Shown: positions 10,937-25,884, numbered from the stretch's first letter. The stretch is DNA of 64,000 bases from Rhizoctonia solani (GCF_016906535.1 NC_057378.1:620001-684000); one strand, 5' to 3'. Program-made: numbers and translations. The notes: generated from the sequence alone by a model not told the origin.

Positions 10937-13012
10937 TTAAACATTCGAAAGAGACCCAGCCGTTGCTTCCTTCATCCTTATCCGAGCTTTCGCAACATCA
11001 CTTCGGCTCGGAACATATTCGTCTCCCAGCCAGTCGATCAACCACGATCTAAGCGCCCCTTCTTCCCCTACCCCATCGGTAACCCTCTCCTTTATTTCTT
11101 GCCACGCCCTTTCGATAGGAATCTCCCCCGAAAGAATAGCATCTTCCCACCGAATCAACACATCGATTATAGCAGCCCGTTCAGGTCGGAAAAGATCAAG
11201 TGGTGTATCCACAGGAGTAGGACGGATACGAAGGAACTCGTCAGCGGATCTCATCCACCCTAGTGCTCCAGGTACTTCATTTGTATCTATAATGGACAGG
11301 TAGGCTGTCCATGCTCGTCTCGTGGGGCATGCGTGTGGATATGAGGGCGTAGGTGATGGATGAAGAGGACTTGGGTGGAATTGGACGCCTGCACGGTCAT
11401 CAGTAGTACGGTGGCGCACGGTTAGCGGGACGGGGATAAACAACTGGATTAATTGCTTGTCGAGAGGTCCTTTCCAGTATCCGTGCTCTACGCCTCCGAT
11501 GAAAGGCCAATTTCGGATCAGGACGTTTCGAAATAACCGAATAGAGTGTCTTTTGTCGAATGGGCCGGGTAAGAGGATGTCCTGTTCTAGAGGTGGTTCA
11601 GGTGGAAGTGGCTGACTTCGGAAGAGGTTTTTGAGGCCCTCCTTGAGTTCCTGCATATTCCTACTTATGTCGAAGTGGACCTGAGATTCTTTTGTAACAA
11701 CTTCTGCTGCACCGAGCATGACAGCTTCCAGAGCGTTACTATCAGGCTGGATGCCCCATCGTCTATATGCTTGTCTGAATGCAGTATGCTTTGCGGCAGC
11801 TGGAAGTTGAGATACAAGGAGCGTGATTATTTTGGGTGACAGTTGGAGTCTATATCGTTGACCAACTTCCAGTTCAGAGTTTGAGAAAGGTTTTGTATAC
11901 ATGTCCAACAATTTCACCGTTTCCTCAAAGTTACCGCTCAAAATATATGCTGATAAAACGGCTTCCAGTAATTTCGGCGTGACGTCAATATTATTGTTTT
12001 CGGCATTTTTCCAGGCTTGCACGGCTCGAGAGTATGCGCGCTTACGAACGAGACCCAATATCAGAGCAGTAAGGAAAGTAACGCTGGGAATCGAGCGATG
12101 GCGCCTCCCTTGATTGGGATATTGATTAAAGAATCCATCTGCGAGCATGGAAGCTATACTCAACAAGAGTCGAGGGGACGCCTGTTTAGAGTACGCAGCA
12201 GCTGTTAGGGCGGCTAAAGTTGGATTATGACGGGAAGGAACTGTGCGATCCGGAAAGTACGTGGCCTTTTGGGTATAAGCTCGTGTCTTATTAATGTGAT
12301 AGGGTGCTTGAAAACCTTGGTCTTTGATTTGTAGACGAAGTGAAGCCGTAAAGTTATCTCCCAAGGGGTGAAGTATCACCCATTTATCCCAAATGGACCG
12401 CCAGGTTTCGCTTGGAAGAAGCATAGAGCGCGCATTTATGTCATTAAGAACCATTTGTAGAGATATAGCAGCCAGCGGGGATGACGATAGTTGGTGACTG
12501 CATAATATCGCGAGGATTTTGGCGTGGTGCTTTCTTGGGAGAGCAAGTATCCGTGAAATAAGTGCGGGAAGAACGTGGGTTAAATCATGGCGGGATGCTT
12601 CTTCGAGAGCCAATATTAGAGGCTGCTCATATGCAGAGACGAGAGGACCGTAGCTAGGAACAGCGACCAATGCAAGATGGATTGCAATCGATACATGGCG
12701 AACGGATTGGGCTTTCCGACGCAGCAGATGGGTGGTTACCCAGAGTGGTGTATTCATAGGTACCATATTAAGGGTATCTGGCTTCCTCAGTGCTTCCAAA
12801 GCTTCAGGTAGACTGTATGCAACACAGGCATTCCTCCACCGTAGAAAGTCGTGCTCAGTCGCACCAAGTCGAGTGATTTTTCGTTGCAAATAGGCACGGT
12901 GCTCATCATCAGGTTCAAGCTCATAGAGACTCCATATAAGATGAGGCTTAGTACCTCGAGCAGGGAACGACTCGATAATAGCATGTTGGATTCGATCCCA
13001 ACGCCTCAGCAT
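10937..13012 (-). CDS. PPR-like helical-repeat protein, probably mitochondrial (691 aa, intronless)
   Basis: A single uninterrupted frame, unusual here because nearly all other genes carry introns. The predicted protein is rich in helices. Around residues 310-375 it has pairs of about 35 residues of pentatricopeptide type: VTFLTALILGLVRKRAYSRA followed by LLEAVLSAYILSGNFEETVKLLDMY. PPR proteins bind organellar RNA and act in its processing or translation. The N-terminus is Arg-rich (MLRRWDRIQH) and could be a mitochondrial presequence. No other domain was seen, and I do not recognise a specific orthologue. It is divergent from PRP43 with only 119 bp between the two ATGs, so the promoter is probably shared. 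Confidence 0.7.
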   Translation of the reverse strand: MLRRWDRIQHAIIESFPARGTKPHLIWSLYELEPDDEHRAYLQRKITRLGATEHDFLRWRNACVAYSLPEALEALRKPDTLNMVPMNTPLWVTTHLLRRKAQSVRHVSIAIHLALVAVPSYGPLVSAYEQPLILALEEASRHDLTHVLPALISRILALPRKHHAKILAILCSHQLSSSPLAAISLQMVLNDINARSMLLPSETWRSIWDKWVILHPLGDNFTASLRLQIKDQGFQAPYHINKTRAYTQKATYFPDRTVPSRHNPTLAALTAAAYSKQASPRLLLSIASMLADGFFNQYPNQGRRHRSIPSVTFLTALILGLVRKRAYSRAVQAWKNAENNNIDVTPKLLEAVLSAYILSGNFEETVKLLDMYTKPFSNSELEVGQRYRLQLSPKIITLLVSQLPAAAKHTAFRQAYRRWGIQPDSNALEAVMLGAAEVVTKESQVHFDISRNMQELKEGLKNLFRSQPLPPEPPLEQDILLPGPFDKRHSIRLFRNVLIRNWPFIGGVEHGYWKGPLDKQLIQLFIPVPLTVRHRTTDDRAGVQFHPSPLHPSPTPSYPHACPTRRAWTAYLSIIDTNEVPGALGWMRSADEFLRIRPTPVDTPLDLFRPERAAIIDVLIRWEDAILSGEIPIERAWQEIKERVTDGVGEEGALRSWLIDWLGDEYVPSRSDVAKARIRMKEATAGSLSNV

Positions 13013-13082
13013 GCAGAAACTTACGAGTGGGACGAGGTAAGCGCTCGATTTGATGAGCTAAGCTATTCTATGTGTTAGGACA

Positions 13083-13090
13083 TCACGTGA
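13083..13090. promoter_or_regulatory. TCACGTGA palindrome in the PPR-like/PRP43 shared promoter
   Basis: An 8-bp perfect E-box palindrome inside the 119-bp divergent promoter, a known target shape for bHLH factors (Cbf1/USF type). CACGTG also occurs in the promoters of TAF1 and tafazzin in this window. Confidence 0.45.
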
Positions 13091-13131
13091 CCAAGACACG
13101 AAATCTCATTTCTCTAAATTTGTCGACCACA

Positions 13132-16304
<3,173 letters not shown>

Positions 16305-17048
16305 GAAGCCCAGGACGTAAGGTGCAGGGTGTAGCAATCGTGTTGATATGTTTCTTGTTTCCTTTAATCGAGATTAGTGTTTGGATGGAATCGATGTGCG
16401 CTTATCGTTTGAATCATCGACGTCGAGAAAAGCGGGCTTTTAACGAATGGCTTTGGATCGAGACTGGTACGATTCATGGCGCCGTTCAGGCAAGATGCTG
16501 ATAAGCTAGACATGAGGTATAAATCAAGGCTTCATTGGCTTCAGTTTTGAGTTGAGCCCTTAGATATCGTTACAACGAATCTTCATCGAGGCTTACAGTG
16601 AATAGAGGTGTTTCAACAGGACCACAATATCAGAAGAAGCCGGGAAAGTCTAAGCCTTTATATGGATAGATGGAGCTTACACTATATCGTTAATGTGAGC
16701 AAACCTGGCGTGATCTAATAGTAGCCAGAGCCATATATTGGAGCTTTTTCAGGCACGAGTGCTACCCACGCAAAGATGCAATAATCAATTCAGAACTTCC
16801 ATTAGGCTATGGGTGTCCTTACCACACCACATGCTTATATGTATCATAGAAATTACTTTCAGAAAATCAAATGTATCAGAATCATATTTAACAATTCTCG
16901 CATTTATTCTCAGTCAACGAGTTCAAGATACGGGAACGAGACGGTATACAGAGGTATAGTCACAACAACAGGGTGAAATACAGGTATCAGAATCAAATAG
17001 TCTCTTGAAATAAATGCGTTAGTATTCTTTGGTGAAATTAGACATTCT
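16305..17048. other. Intergenic, PRP43 to CAX-like exchanger (convergent)
   Basis: The first 200 bp may still belong to the PRP43 tail if the frame is corrected at 16246-16248. Nothing else is seen. Confidence 0.5.
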
Positions 17049-19194
17049 TTAGTGACCCGCTTCGCCTCCGGTTCCAGCGAGCCCATTCGCAACTACTGCG
17101 AGGGAATCTGCGACACTCTCGCACCGGAGCATCTCGTGAACTTCTGGTTGGCCGTTATAGAACCACGCAACCAGAGCCTAAAGGAGTCGTTAACAAGTGT
17201 AAGAAAGAACAAAGCGGGTTAAACTCACGATGGCAACGTAGAACAAGACCATAATCATCCCTTCTACCCAATTTGTCTTGGAATCGGCAGTCACATAGTT
17301 CACCAAGAAGCAGGCGCCAATCAAAATAGCAACCTCCCACAAGTCTAGATCAACCCCGTCAGCTTATGTGTCGCTCTGGATCAGAGTTTAGGCCGACTCA
17401 CCGAATAGGAGCGACATTGGACGATGCGTCCACCATCCCAAAAGCACTACAACTGGAACCCAAAACAACGCAAACTGGATACTCAGATCGATGCTTCTCG
17501 CCTTGGCAAGCTCATCCGGACTCTGGGGTTTCAGGAAACAAACCGCCTTCATGAAATAAATGATAGCAATCAATCCGTCGGCCGCAAAACTGAGCAAGGG
17601 AAGCAGATGAGACCAAACCATTCGGAGCTGATGGTCTGTTTGTCCCGGACTTCTTCGATACTCTTGACGAGCCATTCGGCGGTTATGGCGATAAGAGCGA
17701 CGACGATGGCGAGAACACAATGCCGAACCATGGCCCGATTTCGGGTTGTTCTCTCTCAACCTCTGCTTCCATGCGCTTTTCGATCTCGGGGGCGTTGGGG
17801 TGGAGATCAAGAGCATTGTTTTCCCGGTGGATTATGGAGGTAGATGCGAGAACCGATGTATCTAATAGTATATAGGTCAGCTTTGATAAGCACAGGAGAC
17901 AGCTTGGGGACTCACGCAATGAGCAAAAGGATAGCAAGCCCGCGGCTAAACTTGAGGAACGCCCCCGGCTGGCATCTGTCACGGCAAGATTCTCGGCGGC
18001 GCGAATCATAGATTCCTTGATCGCTAGTCCCTCCTCTCACCACCGGCTCTCGCCATAAGACGCGCTGCTACAGCCGCAGTTGAGCCTCCCGAGCTAGTAG
18101 CGAGTGATTCAGGAGGGCTGCAAATAATGCTACAGGGAGCAATAGTGTTATAACGCTGTGAGACATGTTAATGACATGTTCTTGGCATATACTGGGAAAC
18201 TTACCCAAAGGTGAGAAGCGAATGGTTGAGCTGGGTGGGGTGTGGTCTAAGATGCTGCTCCCAAATCTGGGCGCCACCCGTCAAGAATGCAGTTCCAGGT
18301 ACAAGAAGTAAATGCAACAGAATGACACCTATATAGGCATATTAGATATGCATCCATAAATTTGCCAATTTGTCTTACCAATAAGTGTGCTTTGGACAAG
18401 TTTGAGTTCGCAGTGCACAAGCAAAATGATAGCCAAAGTAGCTTCAACCACGCTAGTAAACGAGTTAAAGTCGTGGCTGAAGAGAAGTTCGTACGCACTT
18501 ACTTGTCAAGAGTAATAACCAACAAATCTCCGAGCGACTAAAGAACAGATGAACAAAATGAACACTATATTGTATAAACAACTGACTGTTCCCAAGTAGA
18601 GCGCCATTTGTTCGCCGCCGAAATCAGAGAGTTTTTCGAGCGGTACGATGGCCAGGAAAGACACTAAGAAAAATTGATTAGTTTAAATATATCGCATAAA
18701 ACATTGAGTGACTTACACGCAAAAGTGGCAAAGTGCCAATTGGCCCAGTGGGCGGCCCAGGAAAGAGGGACGAAGACGATCAATAGGTTAAGCCCTTTAA
18801 GCGCTCAGTCAGCCCATACACGAAATGCCTCCGCGCATACGACTGGACTCACAAGAATGGCGCACGGTATTACTAGCTGATTCAACCCAGCCCGGAACAT
18901 GTTTCTTCCCTGCGCCATTGAACTTTGCCCAGAAAGCCTTGGTGCGGGTATAGTGTTGAAGTCGCCTAAATGGTGGTGGTGATGGCGAGTTCCATCGTCT
19001 CCTAGTCCATTGGGCTTCATGGCCTGGTTGATCTGGTCGAGCTGTCCGTCAACATGACCATTTCCCCTCTCTAGATCGTGATTGGTATTAACGCGCGAGG
19101 GAACTCTGGTCGCACTGCGAGTAGCGGTAGAAGATACTGCTGTTGTGGTCACAGTCCCACTGCGTGAAGGGGGCTTTCGTTGGGAGTCGGACAT
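17049..19194 (-). CDS. Vacuolar Ca2+/H+ exchanger (CAX/VCX1) family membrane protein
   Basis: A CaCA-superfamily antiporter of the vacuole-type CAX family, which swaps cytosolic Ca2+ for H+. About 110 N-terminal residues are hydrophilic, with a His cluster. Then come the CAX helices: LVVFVPLSWA-like helix 1, FLAIVPLEKLSDFGGEQMAL, the first alpha-repeat SLGDLLVITLDNVVEATLAI with VHCELKLVQSTL, and TGGAQIWEQH. After an acidic loop (NAPEIEKRMEAEVEREQPE) follow AITAEWLV, the second repeat LLPLLSFAADGLIAIIYFMK, IDLSIQFALFWVPVVVLLGW and C-terminal TNWVEGMIMVLFYVAIALVAWFY. The signature GNAxE is reduced to LDNVVE in repeat 1. In repeat 2 the GNAAEH core is SFAADG, so ion binding may be altered. Two one-base gaps (near 17606 and 17716) break the frame and look like CC/GG contractions. 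The acidic loop near 17815 is also hard to join cleanly. The ATG at 19194 is preferred over one 36 bp upstream. Confidence 0.87.
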
Positions 19195-20233
19195 CTCAGC
19201 AGAATGCCAACGTTCGTGGAGCCAAGCCAACCTCGTGTTCTCGTCTCTTAAACCCCCTCAGCCATCCCATGAGGTCAGCAGGGTTGCCGCCAAGCTTCTC
19301 AAATTAGCAGCAATTCAAGAGCAGCCAGTCACAGCCACTAGGGCCTGGGCCGCTATCGAGTTACCGGTTCCGGCTCTTCTGTGGTGACACGCCCAATAAG
19401 AGTCACCATGCTTATCTCTATTATTAGAAAGCTATTGAGTTGGTGACTAACCTGACTTTTTTTCCAGTGCAACCTTTCAGTTGAGCTTAAGCTAATAGCA
19501 CAGACTTCTTTTTCCTCAGCTACGGCAGGCTGGATTTTGTAATTATTCTTGTGTGAGCTGTGTCAGTGCTGTGTCAATAGTTACACATGTCTCGGGGACT
19601 TGTTGCCATATCTCACCCAGTCTGGTTTCGAGAGGCTGCGGGCGCTAGAAATTTAGAGCAAAGCTCTCAAATAGTAACACATCCCTTTATGTACGGATTA
19701 GGTAACAAAGGCACCCCATCAGTAATACTAAGCACGCAACGTGCATAAAGGTTTCGGGGGTTCGCATGTATAGATATGGGGAAGGAACCATCGATGGCCC
19801 CGCAGCTGGCGTGTGACGAATCGATGGGGTGCCAGGAAGACGTGGAGCTCATAGGCTCCCCGAATGACGTCATTCTGATACTCATCAAGTTCGCAAGAAG
19901 TTACAGTATCTTATTTGGATGTTCTTCGAACGGCTAGCTAAGAATCGATAATTTCATCCCCACTGATTATCATGCGCATACAAACTGGTGAACTAGGATT
20001 CGCTCTACTTGATTAAGTGACTAATTAAACAGACACCTAAAAACAGGCGAGTTCGTGAGTGGTGCAGTTATCATGAACCTACACGGGAGATAGGAAAGCC
20101 CAACAAACGTTGTCTATCCTTAATGATAACATTTTACTTCTCAGCCAATTTAAGGATGAACCATCCCATTATCTCATATATGGTGTATCTAATACATGAG
20201 TCAACTACTGTTCTTTTGCGCTCGCGCACACTC
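19195..20233. other. Intergenic, CAX promoter side to Egh16-like gene end
   Basis: No gene supported. It holds a perfect GAATGACGTCATTC palindrome at 19862-19875. Confidence 0.5.
19862..19875. promoter_or_regulatory. CRE-like palindrome GAATGACGTCATTC
   Basis: A perfect 14-bp inverted repeat around TGACGTCA, the site shape of CREB/ATF bZIP factors. It lies about 670 bp upstream of the CAX start, so its target is unclear. Confidence 0.35.
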
Positions 20234-21243
20234 TTAGATCCAGTATCCGGCCTTGACACCGGCAACACGAGTGCGCAGGTACCTCTTCTTCTCAGCCTGA
20301 ACAGATCGCTTCTCCATGTCCTCCCTGAGTGCCTCTTCCGCCTCGGCGATCGTCACGTCCCGCTTGGCAGGAGCCTATCACAGCATCATTAGCATAAGCA
20401 TACTCTTGTGAAAACAACTTTTAAAACACTCCTCACCTTGCCTTTGGCTCCTGCTTCAGCAGCATTTGTAACCGGTACACATCCACCAAACGGTCCGGCA
20501 CGAGCCGCATTGCGGCATCGCACAATGCAAGCGTTGCCGTCTGGACCACCAGTGCACGTCGTACCCCTACATTCACACGAACCCCAGAGTCAGCGCATAT
20601 ACTCAGAGAAAATATGTCATCACATACGCTGGCATCTGAGCCACAAGCGGGAAGTCCTCAGCCTTGGCTTGCGAACGCGAGTTCTGGCCCGGCACATTGG
20701 TCGTCACCTCCATGGCCACAAAGTTCTGGCCAGATGCGTCCGCAGAGACGTCGCATGTGTATGGACCAGCGCCGTCACCGTTGACTTGGTGAACAGTCAT
20801 CGTGACCGACCCATCGGAGCCAACCGATGCAAGACCAGCAGAAGATGCCTCTGATTGAATGGGGGATATAAGCAAATGAAGGTGTGTACTTGCCCGGTAA
20901 TAGACTCACCGGACATCTGAGCGGCCATATCGTTCACACCACCGGCGAGGGTACGTCCGCAAGCTTGGGCATCGCCGCTGGCGATTTCCTTGTCACGGAT
21001 GATGGATGTGTCGGTCTGTCCATCCGGTTAGTTTTAAGCCCCTTACCCCACATACAGTAGACGGCAACTGACCTGGAAGGGGTTACGCTTGGTACCATCA
21101 CGGGGAGTAGTGTCAACAACGCCAAATGCCTGACCGTTGACGCCGTTCTCGCCCTTGACAGCGACGATGGCACCGTGTGCGTTGACTGCGGTGGCAGCAA
21201 AGAGAGCAAGGAGAATGGAAGCGACCTGCGACTTGGAGAACAT
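20234..21243 (-). CDS. Egh16-like (GEgh16/GAS1 type) secreted protein, Pfam DUF3129 family
   Basis: A member of the fungal family first seen in powdery mildew haustoria (Egh16) and rice-blast appressoria (GAS1). The molecular activity is unknown. The signal peptide is about residues 1-22 (MFSKSQVASILLALFAATAV NA), so the mature chain would begin HGAIVAVKGENGVNG. Family blocks then follow: GVVDTTPRDGTKRNPFQ, DTSIIRDKEIASG, ACGRTLAGGVNDMAAQM, VTMTVHQVNGDGAGPYTC, FVAMEVTTNVPGQNSRS, FPLVAQMPA, CTGGPDGNACIVRCRNAAR and AGPFGGCVPV. A charged tail with a KR pair ends in GYWI. Four short introns. Several paired cysteines fit a secreted fold. A TATA box precedes the gene by about 125 bp. The signal peptide, strong promoter and family membership suggest a role at the cell surface or in host/substrate contact. 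Confidence 0.9.
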
Positions 21244-21365
21244 GATGTAAAGATGAAGAGCTGAAGAGTGAACCTGTCACGAAAGCGCTAGCGCTGAAGA
21301 AAGAAGAGTAAGAAAAGTGGGAAGTGACTACCGGAGTGAAGAACTAGGAGCGCTCACAGAGCGTA

Positions 21366-21372
21366 TTTTATA
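21366..21372 (-). promoter_or_regulatory. TATA box of the Egh16-like gene
   Basis: The minus strand reads TATAAAA, 123-129 bp before the ATG at 21243. Confidence 0.55.
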
Positions 21373-22042
21373 GGTGCGCAGACATGAAATGGTCATAAGT
21401 ACGAGGCGAATATTGCCTCTTGAAGGCGCTACTTATTGCATAACATTCCGTATCAGTAGCCTCAATCCAAGACTCCGGCAACTTAGATGATAACTTCGTA
21501 GCTCAAGCGGTAAGTAACTCAATAGATTAGATAAGACACACAGACAACATAGTGGCTTTCTAGAGTGGTGCTCAATTTGAAAGCATCCCGGTATCAAACT
21601 ACATCTGGGATAAAGTTCTTCAAGTCCCGAGTTACCTCAAAGTCATTTCATACCAGTAACAAACAAGCTTTTGTTGCTTGATTGCACACAGATCAATCGA
21701 TGCTAAAATATGGAGCTATTGAATTTATAACTACTTTTGTACAAGGCGAAGTCTCATTTCACGCAAGGGTCGGATCTCGAGACAACAGAGGCTTGTACTA
21801 AGAGTGGTGGCAACATTGACATTATGTAATACAGGTGCTATGTGTAAATTATTCCAAATTACCCAGCCCGTGTGACGAACCTAACCAGTTTCATTCACAA
21901 ATCTAGAGTTTATGTCAGAGTCATCTCGCATGAAGAGAAAGCTTGGATGTACCCACATGCCAGTAAAATATCTCTTCCAAAGAATGTATGCGATAGGGTG
22001 CTATGAAGTACTAGTTTGAGGAACTGAGACAACACCAAGGAG
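21373..22042. other. Intergenic, Egh16-like promoter and TIM17 3' side
   Basis: About 670 bp, AT-leaning, with no coding signal seen. Confidence 0.5.
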
Positions 22043-22711
22043 TTAAGTTAAGTAGAAGTGATACTGGTAAACCTGGATCTTACTGGGTGGTCGTGCGGAC
22101 CGATTGGACTTATTAAGATACCAACTAAACGCCAAACTAACGCATTCAAATGTTCCCATAACTGTCCCCCCCACCATGGCTCCAAAAAATGCGCTGGTAG
22201 GCCCGCCTTATTGATACATATATATTGTATGAGTTGCGAGTTAGTTAAACTTCTATGAGCGTTATATCATTACCTCTTGCAGCCAAACACCCGCCAGTAC
22301 CGGCCCCTGATAGCACTCCATTCCAAATATCATCTTTTTTCCGGTAGCTTATTGCCGCGCATTCAAAAGCCTCCAAAAGGCCAGCCCATGCGGCAAAACT
22401 ACCAGCAAAAGCTGGGCTGCGCAATTTAATTGCGTGTATCGCACTTTCGAATCGAAGTCCCTACTCACGTTCCTTAGCGACTATACATAATGCAATCCCG
22501 AATGGATAGATGCACGTTACCTTTGGAGCATTCCGAGCACCTTTAATCCCGTGTAAGATTCCTCCGCCGGCTGCGCCAACGCCAAACCCGACACCAGCTT
22601 CATGCAGTATCCTGTATGGGCTATATTGATATGATCGAAGTCAAAAAAAAACACGTTTTTATTCATTGTCATAGCATAACCTTACCAGGGATCCCGGGAA
22701 CGATCATCCAT
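22043..22711 (-). CDS. TIM17: Mitochondrial inner-membrane translocase subunit TIM17
   Basis: A core subunit of the TIM23 presequence translocase. Built from exons 22686-22711, 22521-22620, 22274-22460 and 22043-22206, which give 158 residues in one frame, the usual size. The protein starts MDDRSRDPCPYRIL and has the family glycine-rich helices: GVGFGVGAAGGGILHGIKGARNAP; LRSPAFAGSFAAWAGLLEAFECAAISYRKKDDIWN; VLSGAGTGGCLAAR; and SAFFGAMVGGTVMGTFEC. The hallmark cysteine pair is present: the first near DPC at the start, the second in the FECA segment. The final about 30 residues after FECVSLAF are not conserved, and an extra 3' intron there cannot be excluded. The gene is invisible as one long frame because no exon exceeds 190 nt. 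Confidence 0.92.
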
Positions 22712-23378
22712 ACCAATGCAGCTGCCACAATTACAAACCTACTGTGCTTCGCTCAAACTATATATACACAAATCCTATGTTCATCCTTAGCAAAGTGAAG
22801 CTGTTAGATGCCGGCCGGGATGTCGTATGCTGAACGCGTACACCCAAGTGCCGGCGCCTTTTAGTACTTTGTGTGACTGCTTTTACGGTAACATTTCCTT
22901 TATTGGTAACGATGATTCTATGTGGCGCCGATCTAGTAAATTAATATCCTATAACAACCTGGCCGAATCACATGGCGAGATTTTCCGCATTAATATCTGC
23001 TCACACCTGATACGAATATTTCGGCTTGATGTAAATGCAGTTAGGGTTTACTTTGGGGCCTCGAACAGCCATACCGACGGCCATCGAGCATATAGGAACG
23101 CAATTCGGATACAATCAGCTAGTTGGTTCTGTCATAACAAAGGGGGGTCATGTATGCGCAACTTGTCCATACTACTTTCCATGCGAGTATACAAATTACA
23201 TCAAGGGCCTAGCACTCACATTAAACACACACCACTTCAAAAACCTCCATTCGTAAAACAACTACAAAAGCACCCTGGAACCATTAACCATACAAAAGGC
23301 TTTGAGGATTCACGCCATCGGGGTATATATCGTCATATGTTCGTTTTGCATATTCTCCAGTTCATCTCCCTGCCAACT
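22712..23378. other. Intergenic, TIM17 promoter to F-box 3' end
   Basis: I see no gene. The open frame here on the plus strand extends antisense through the F-box gene and has no family features. Confidence 0.5.
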
Positions 23379-25362
23379 CTACTCACCATCAACGAGTACA
23401 CTCGCAGACCGCACTCGACTTACCGGCATCCCGATAATAAGATTATTATCCATCATCCAGCCAGAATGTTTGGGCACCGGCCGTCTCCGGGTTACTATTC
23501 GATAGGGGAGACGCGTCACGAGGATCTGTCCGTTGAACGGCGTATACGAAGGCACCGTCTCGTCAATGATATCAACAAACACGGCGTCATCCTCTACCGC
23601 AACGTTCGGTCTCGACCGCAACGAGTTGGTAAAATACTCGAGCACCTCGTCTGGACTGTTCCAATCGATGTGCTGCCGCCCTTGCTCCGAATTCCACATG
23701 GAGAGATGCTTGTCGCACCCGAGCTGGGCCATTCGTCGAATCGTTGGCTGGTGGAACTCGAGAACGGAGAGGTACTCGAGCGGATGCTCGTTGCCGCCGT
23801 CGTCGTCACCGACATAAGGGTGTGCCTGGATAAACCGGGTTCCGTGCGTCCGGCAGATCCAGGGACTCATGGCCGCCGGTGTGCCGAACCACCGTGTAGC
23901 GTGCTCGCCCCACCGTTCCCAGGGGATTCGTATCGGCGACTCGGAGTCGGCTTCAGAACCGGGACCAAGTTTGGCGGTAGGCGCGTCGTCGTACATCTTC
24001 ATGCACTTGAGAATTTGCGTTTTACTAAGGAAGATGTGGTATTGGCGCAGCCCGCGCTGAGGACCCACACTCTGAACAACCGACATGCTGAGCTGAACGA
24101 TGCGCGAACTAGGCCGAGGCATGAATTTCGCTGGACCGGTCGATCCGAGAGTCGGCGCGGGTTCCGACCTCATTAACAAGTACGCATGAGCGCCCTGGGA
24201 AAACTCGGGAAAACCAAACTCGAAGCTCGGCTTGGCCATCGGGTACTGCGAGATATCAAACACGGCACGAGAGTCTGGAGACGGGACGCTCGCGGACCGT
24301 ACGTTGGTGTACACCACGACGTTGACGCCGGCGTCTTTTATAGATTGGGACAAGAGCAAGCTGTCGGTACCGAGAAAGCCAAAGGTGCACGACATGCTGA
24401 GACATTCAATACGATTGAGCAAGAGTCCAGATTTCCAGTTCCATATCAAGATGTTGGACACGTCCCTCTCGATCGAAACGTATTTGACCGCCAGAAGCTC
24501 ATCCATAATCTCCACAAAAATACCGCTCGATCTACGCTCCACATTGAACGGCAACTGAACAGTCCAGTCAGGGTGGAGGGCAGCAGGATGCGAGTGTCCA
24601 GTATCGCTCGAACGGAGATAAATGCTTGAACTTCTAGTACTAACAGTAAAAGAAAAAGAAAAAGAAACTCAAAAGTTGAATGTCAAAGCGCAACTGGGAT
24701 GAAAAAAATGACAAAAAAGCCGAGACTCACACATGCGCCTCGATAGCGACCAGAGCAAGAAGCTCCTGGCTCATATCAATCTGGAACTCGCTAAACTGTA
24801 CACCGAGGGACAGCTTGGTCGACGAACCGTTGTGCAAATTGGTGAGCTTGATGACCCCAGGTAGCGCAAAGGACGTAGAGAGAGCCGCGGCGTAGTATCC
24901 CTGGCCCAACTCGTACAGCCGCATATCGGGATCAGTGGATTCGAGCATCAGAGGCTTTCCGAGTTTGAGATATAGCCAGCCTGCAGAGTGGCAGTTGTCA
25001 TCAGTAAGACATTATAGGTAGGCCAGGCCAGAGGTTTGGAGGGGAGGGGGGCTTACCGTCTCGGAATTTGCGAAATTCGTTCAGTAGCGCTACGATATTC
25101 CCCGCTTCCTTTAGTTGAAGCCCGCTTTGAGAGAGCTGGTACCCGCTTGACTGCAATTCACGCTGCAGCTCGAATATTTTAGAATGGTTTATAATTTGAG
25201 AAAAGGTTTTACATGTCTAAAAGGAACAATTTTTATATGTGAGTTGCGATTCGACAAAAAAAGGCTAAATTGCGAGCGACTTACTAGGGAGAGATGAACG
25301 ATTCCGTCCCCATCACAAAACTCGAGAATTCGTATAATCAGTTCCTGAGGGAGGTTGTCCAT
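23379..25362 (-). CDS. F-box protein of the expanded basidiomycete type
   Basis: F-box proteins recruit substrates to SCF ubiquitin ligases through Skp1. The start MDNLPQELIIRILEFCDGDGIV with LSL..CKTFSQII is an F-box at the extreme N-terminus (25362 and the next exon). Downstream exons carry about 550 residues with no named domain but a regular pattern of beta-strand-like segments (GWLYLKLGKP, YAAALSTSFALPGVIKLTNL, ELLALVAIEAHV, NILIWNWKSGLLL). These resemble the propeller-like C-terminal half common in Agaricomycete F-box families. The last exon (23379 to about 24600) is about 1.2 kb. Donor and acceptor sites at the exon joins are canonical. The substrate is unknown. It is tail-to-head with the transporter upstream. 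Confidence 0.82.
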
Positions 25363-25884
25363 AACTGGTATGTATTCCGATTTCCTCCACCCCAGCAGAG
25401 TGGAAACCCAGGGCGTTAGTTGGAGTGTGCAACGGCAGCGGTAGATCCACAATAATTGCGTTTGAAGTTGTGATGCAGTAAATCAAGGTAGGATGTATGT
25501 TACCAATGTCAAAGCCTGAGCAAAGAGGAAGCAAACTCATGTAGCGCCTGCAGGCATAGGGCCAGCACTGTGGTTGTTTTTGAGGGCTAATATAACTGTG
25601 CGTCATCCTGATGGTGGCTATGCTCAGGGTAACCTTGCGGTTCATTGTATGCTTGTTTCGTTTGATTGTTTCTGTTTATGCGCTTTGCTGTCCTATCCAT
25701 ACATCGAAAACCAGAGCCATTAATCCATTCTATATAAATACTCCTACACTCTACAGAACAAACATAGCAACAACGGTAAAAGAGCACTGTACCGTGATTA
25801 CGTCCTGGATGCCTACGAATGTACGTAAAGAAAACAGATTTTTTTTATCCAACGTCCGTCTATCGGTATCTATCAAAATAACGT
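25363..25884. other. Intergenic, F-box 5' side and transporter 3' side
   Basis: No coding signal. It holds the F-box gene promoter, with no clear TATA box. Confidence 0.45.

Noticed and set aside
22827..24176. 449-codon plus-strand reading frame
   Set aside because: It is antisense to the last exon of the F-box gene, with His/Arg-rich composition typical of a shadow frame and no domain. The minus-strand frame joins canonical exons to an F-box start.
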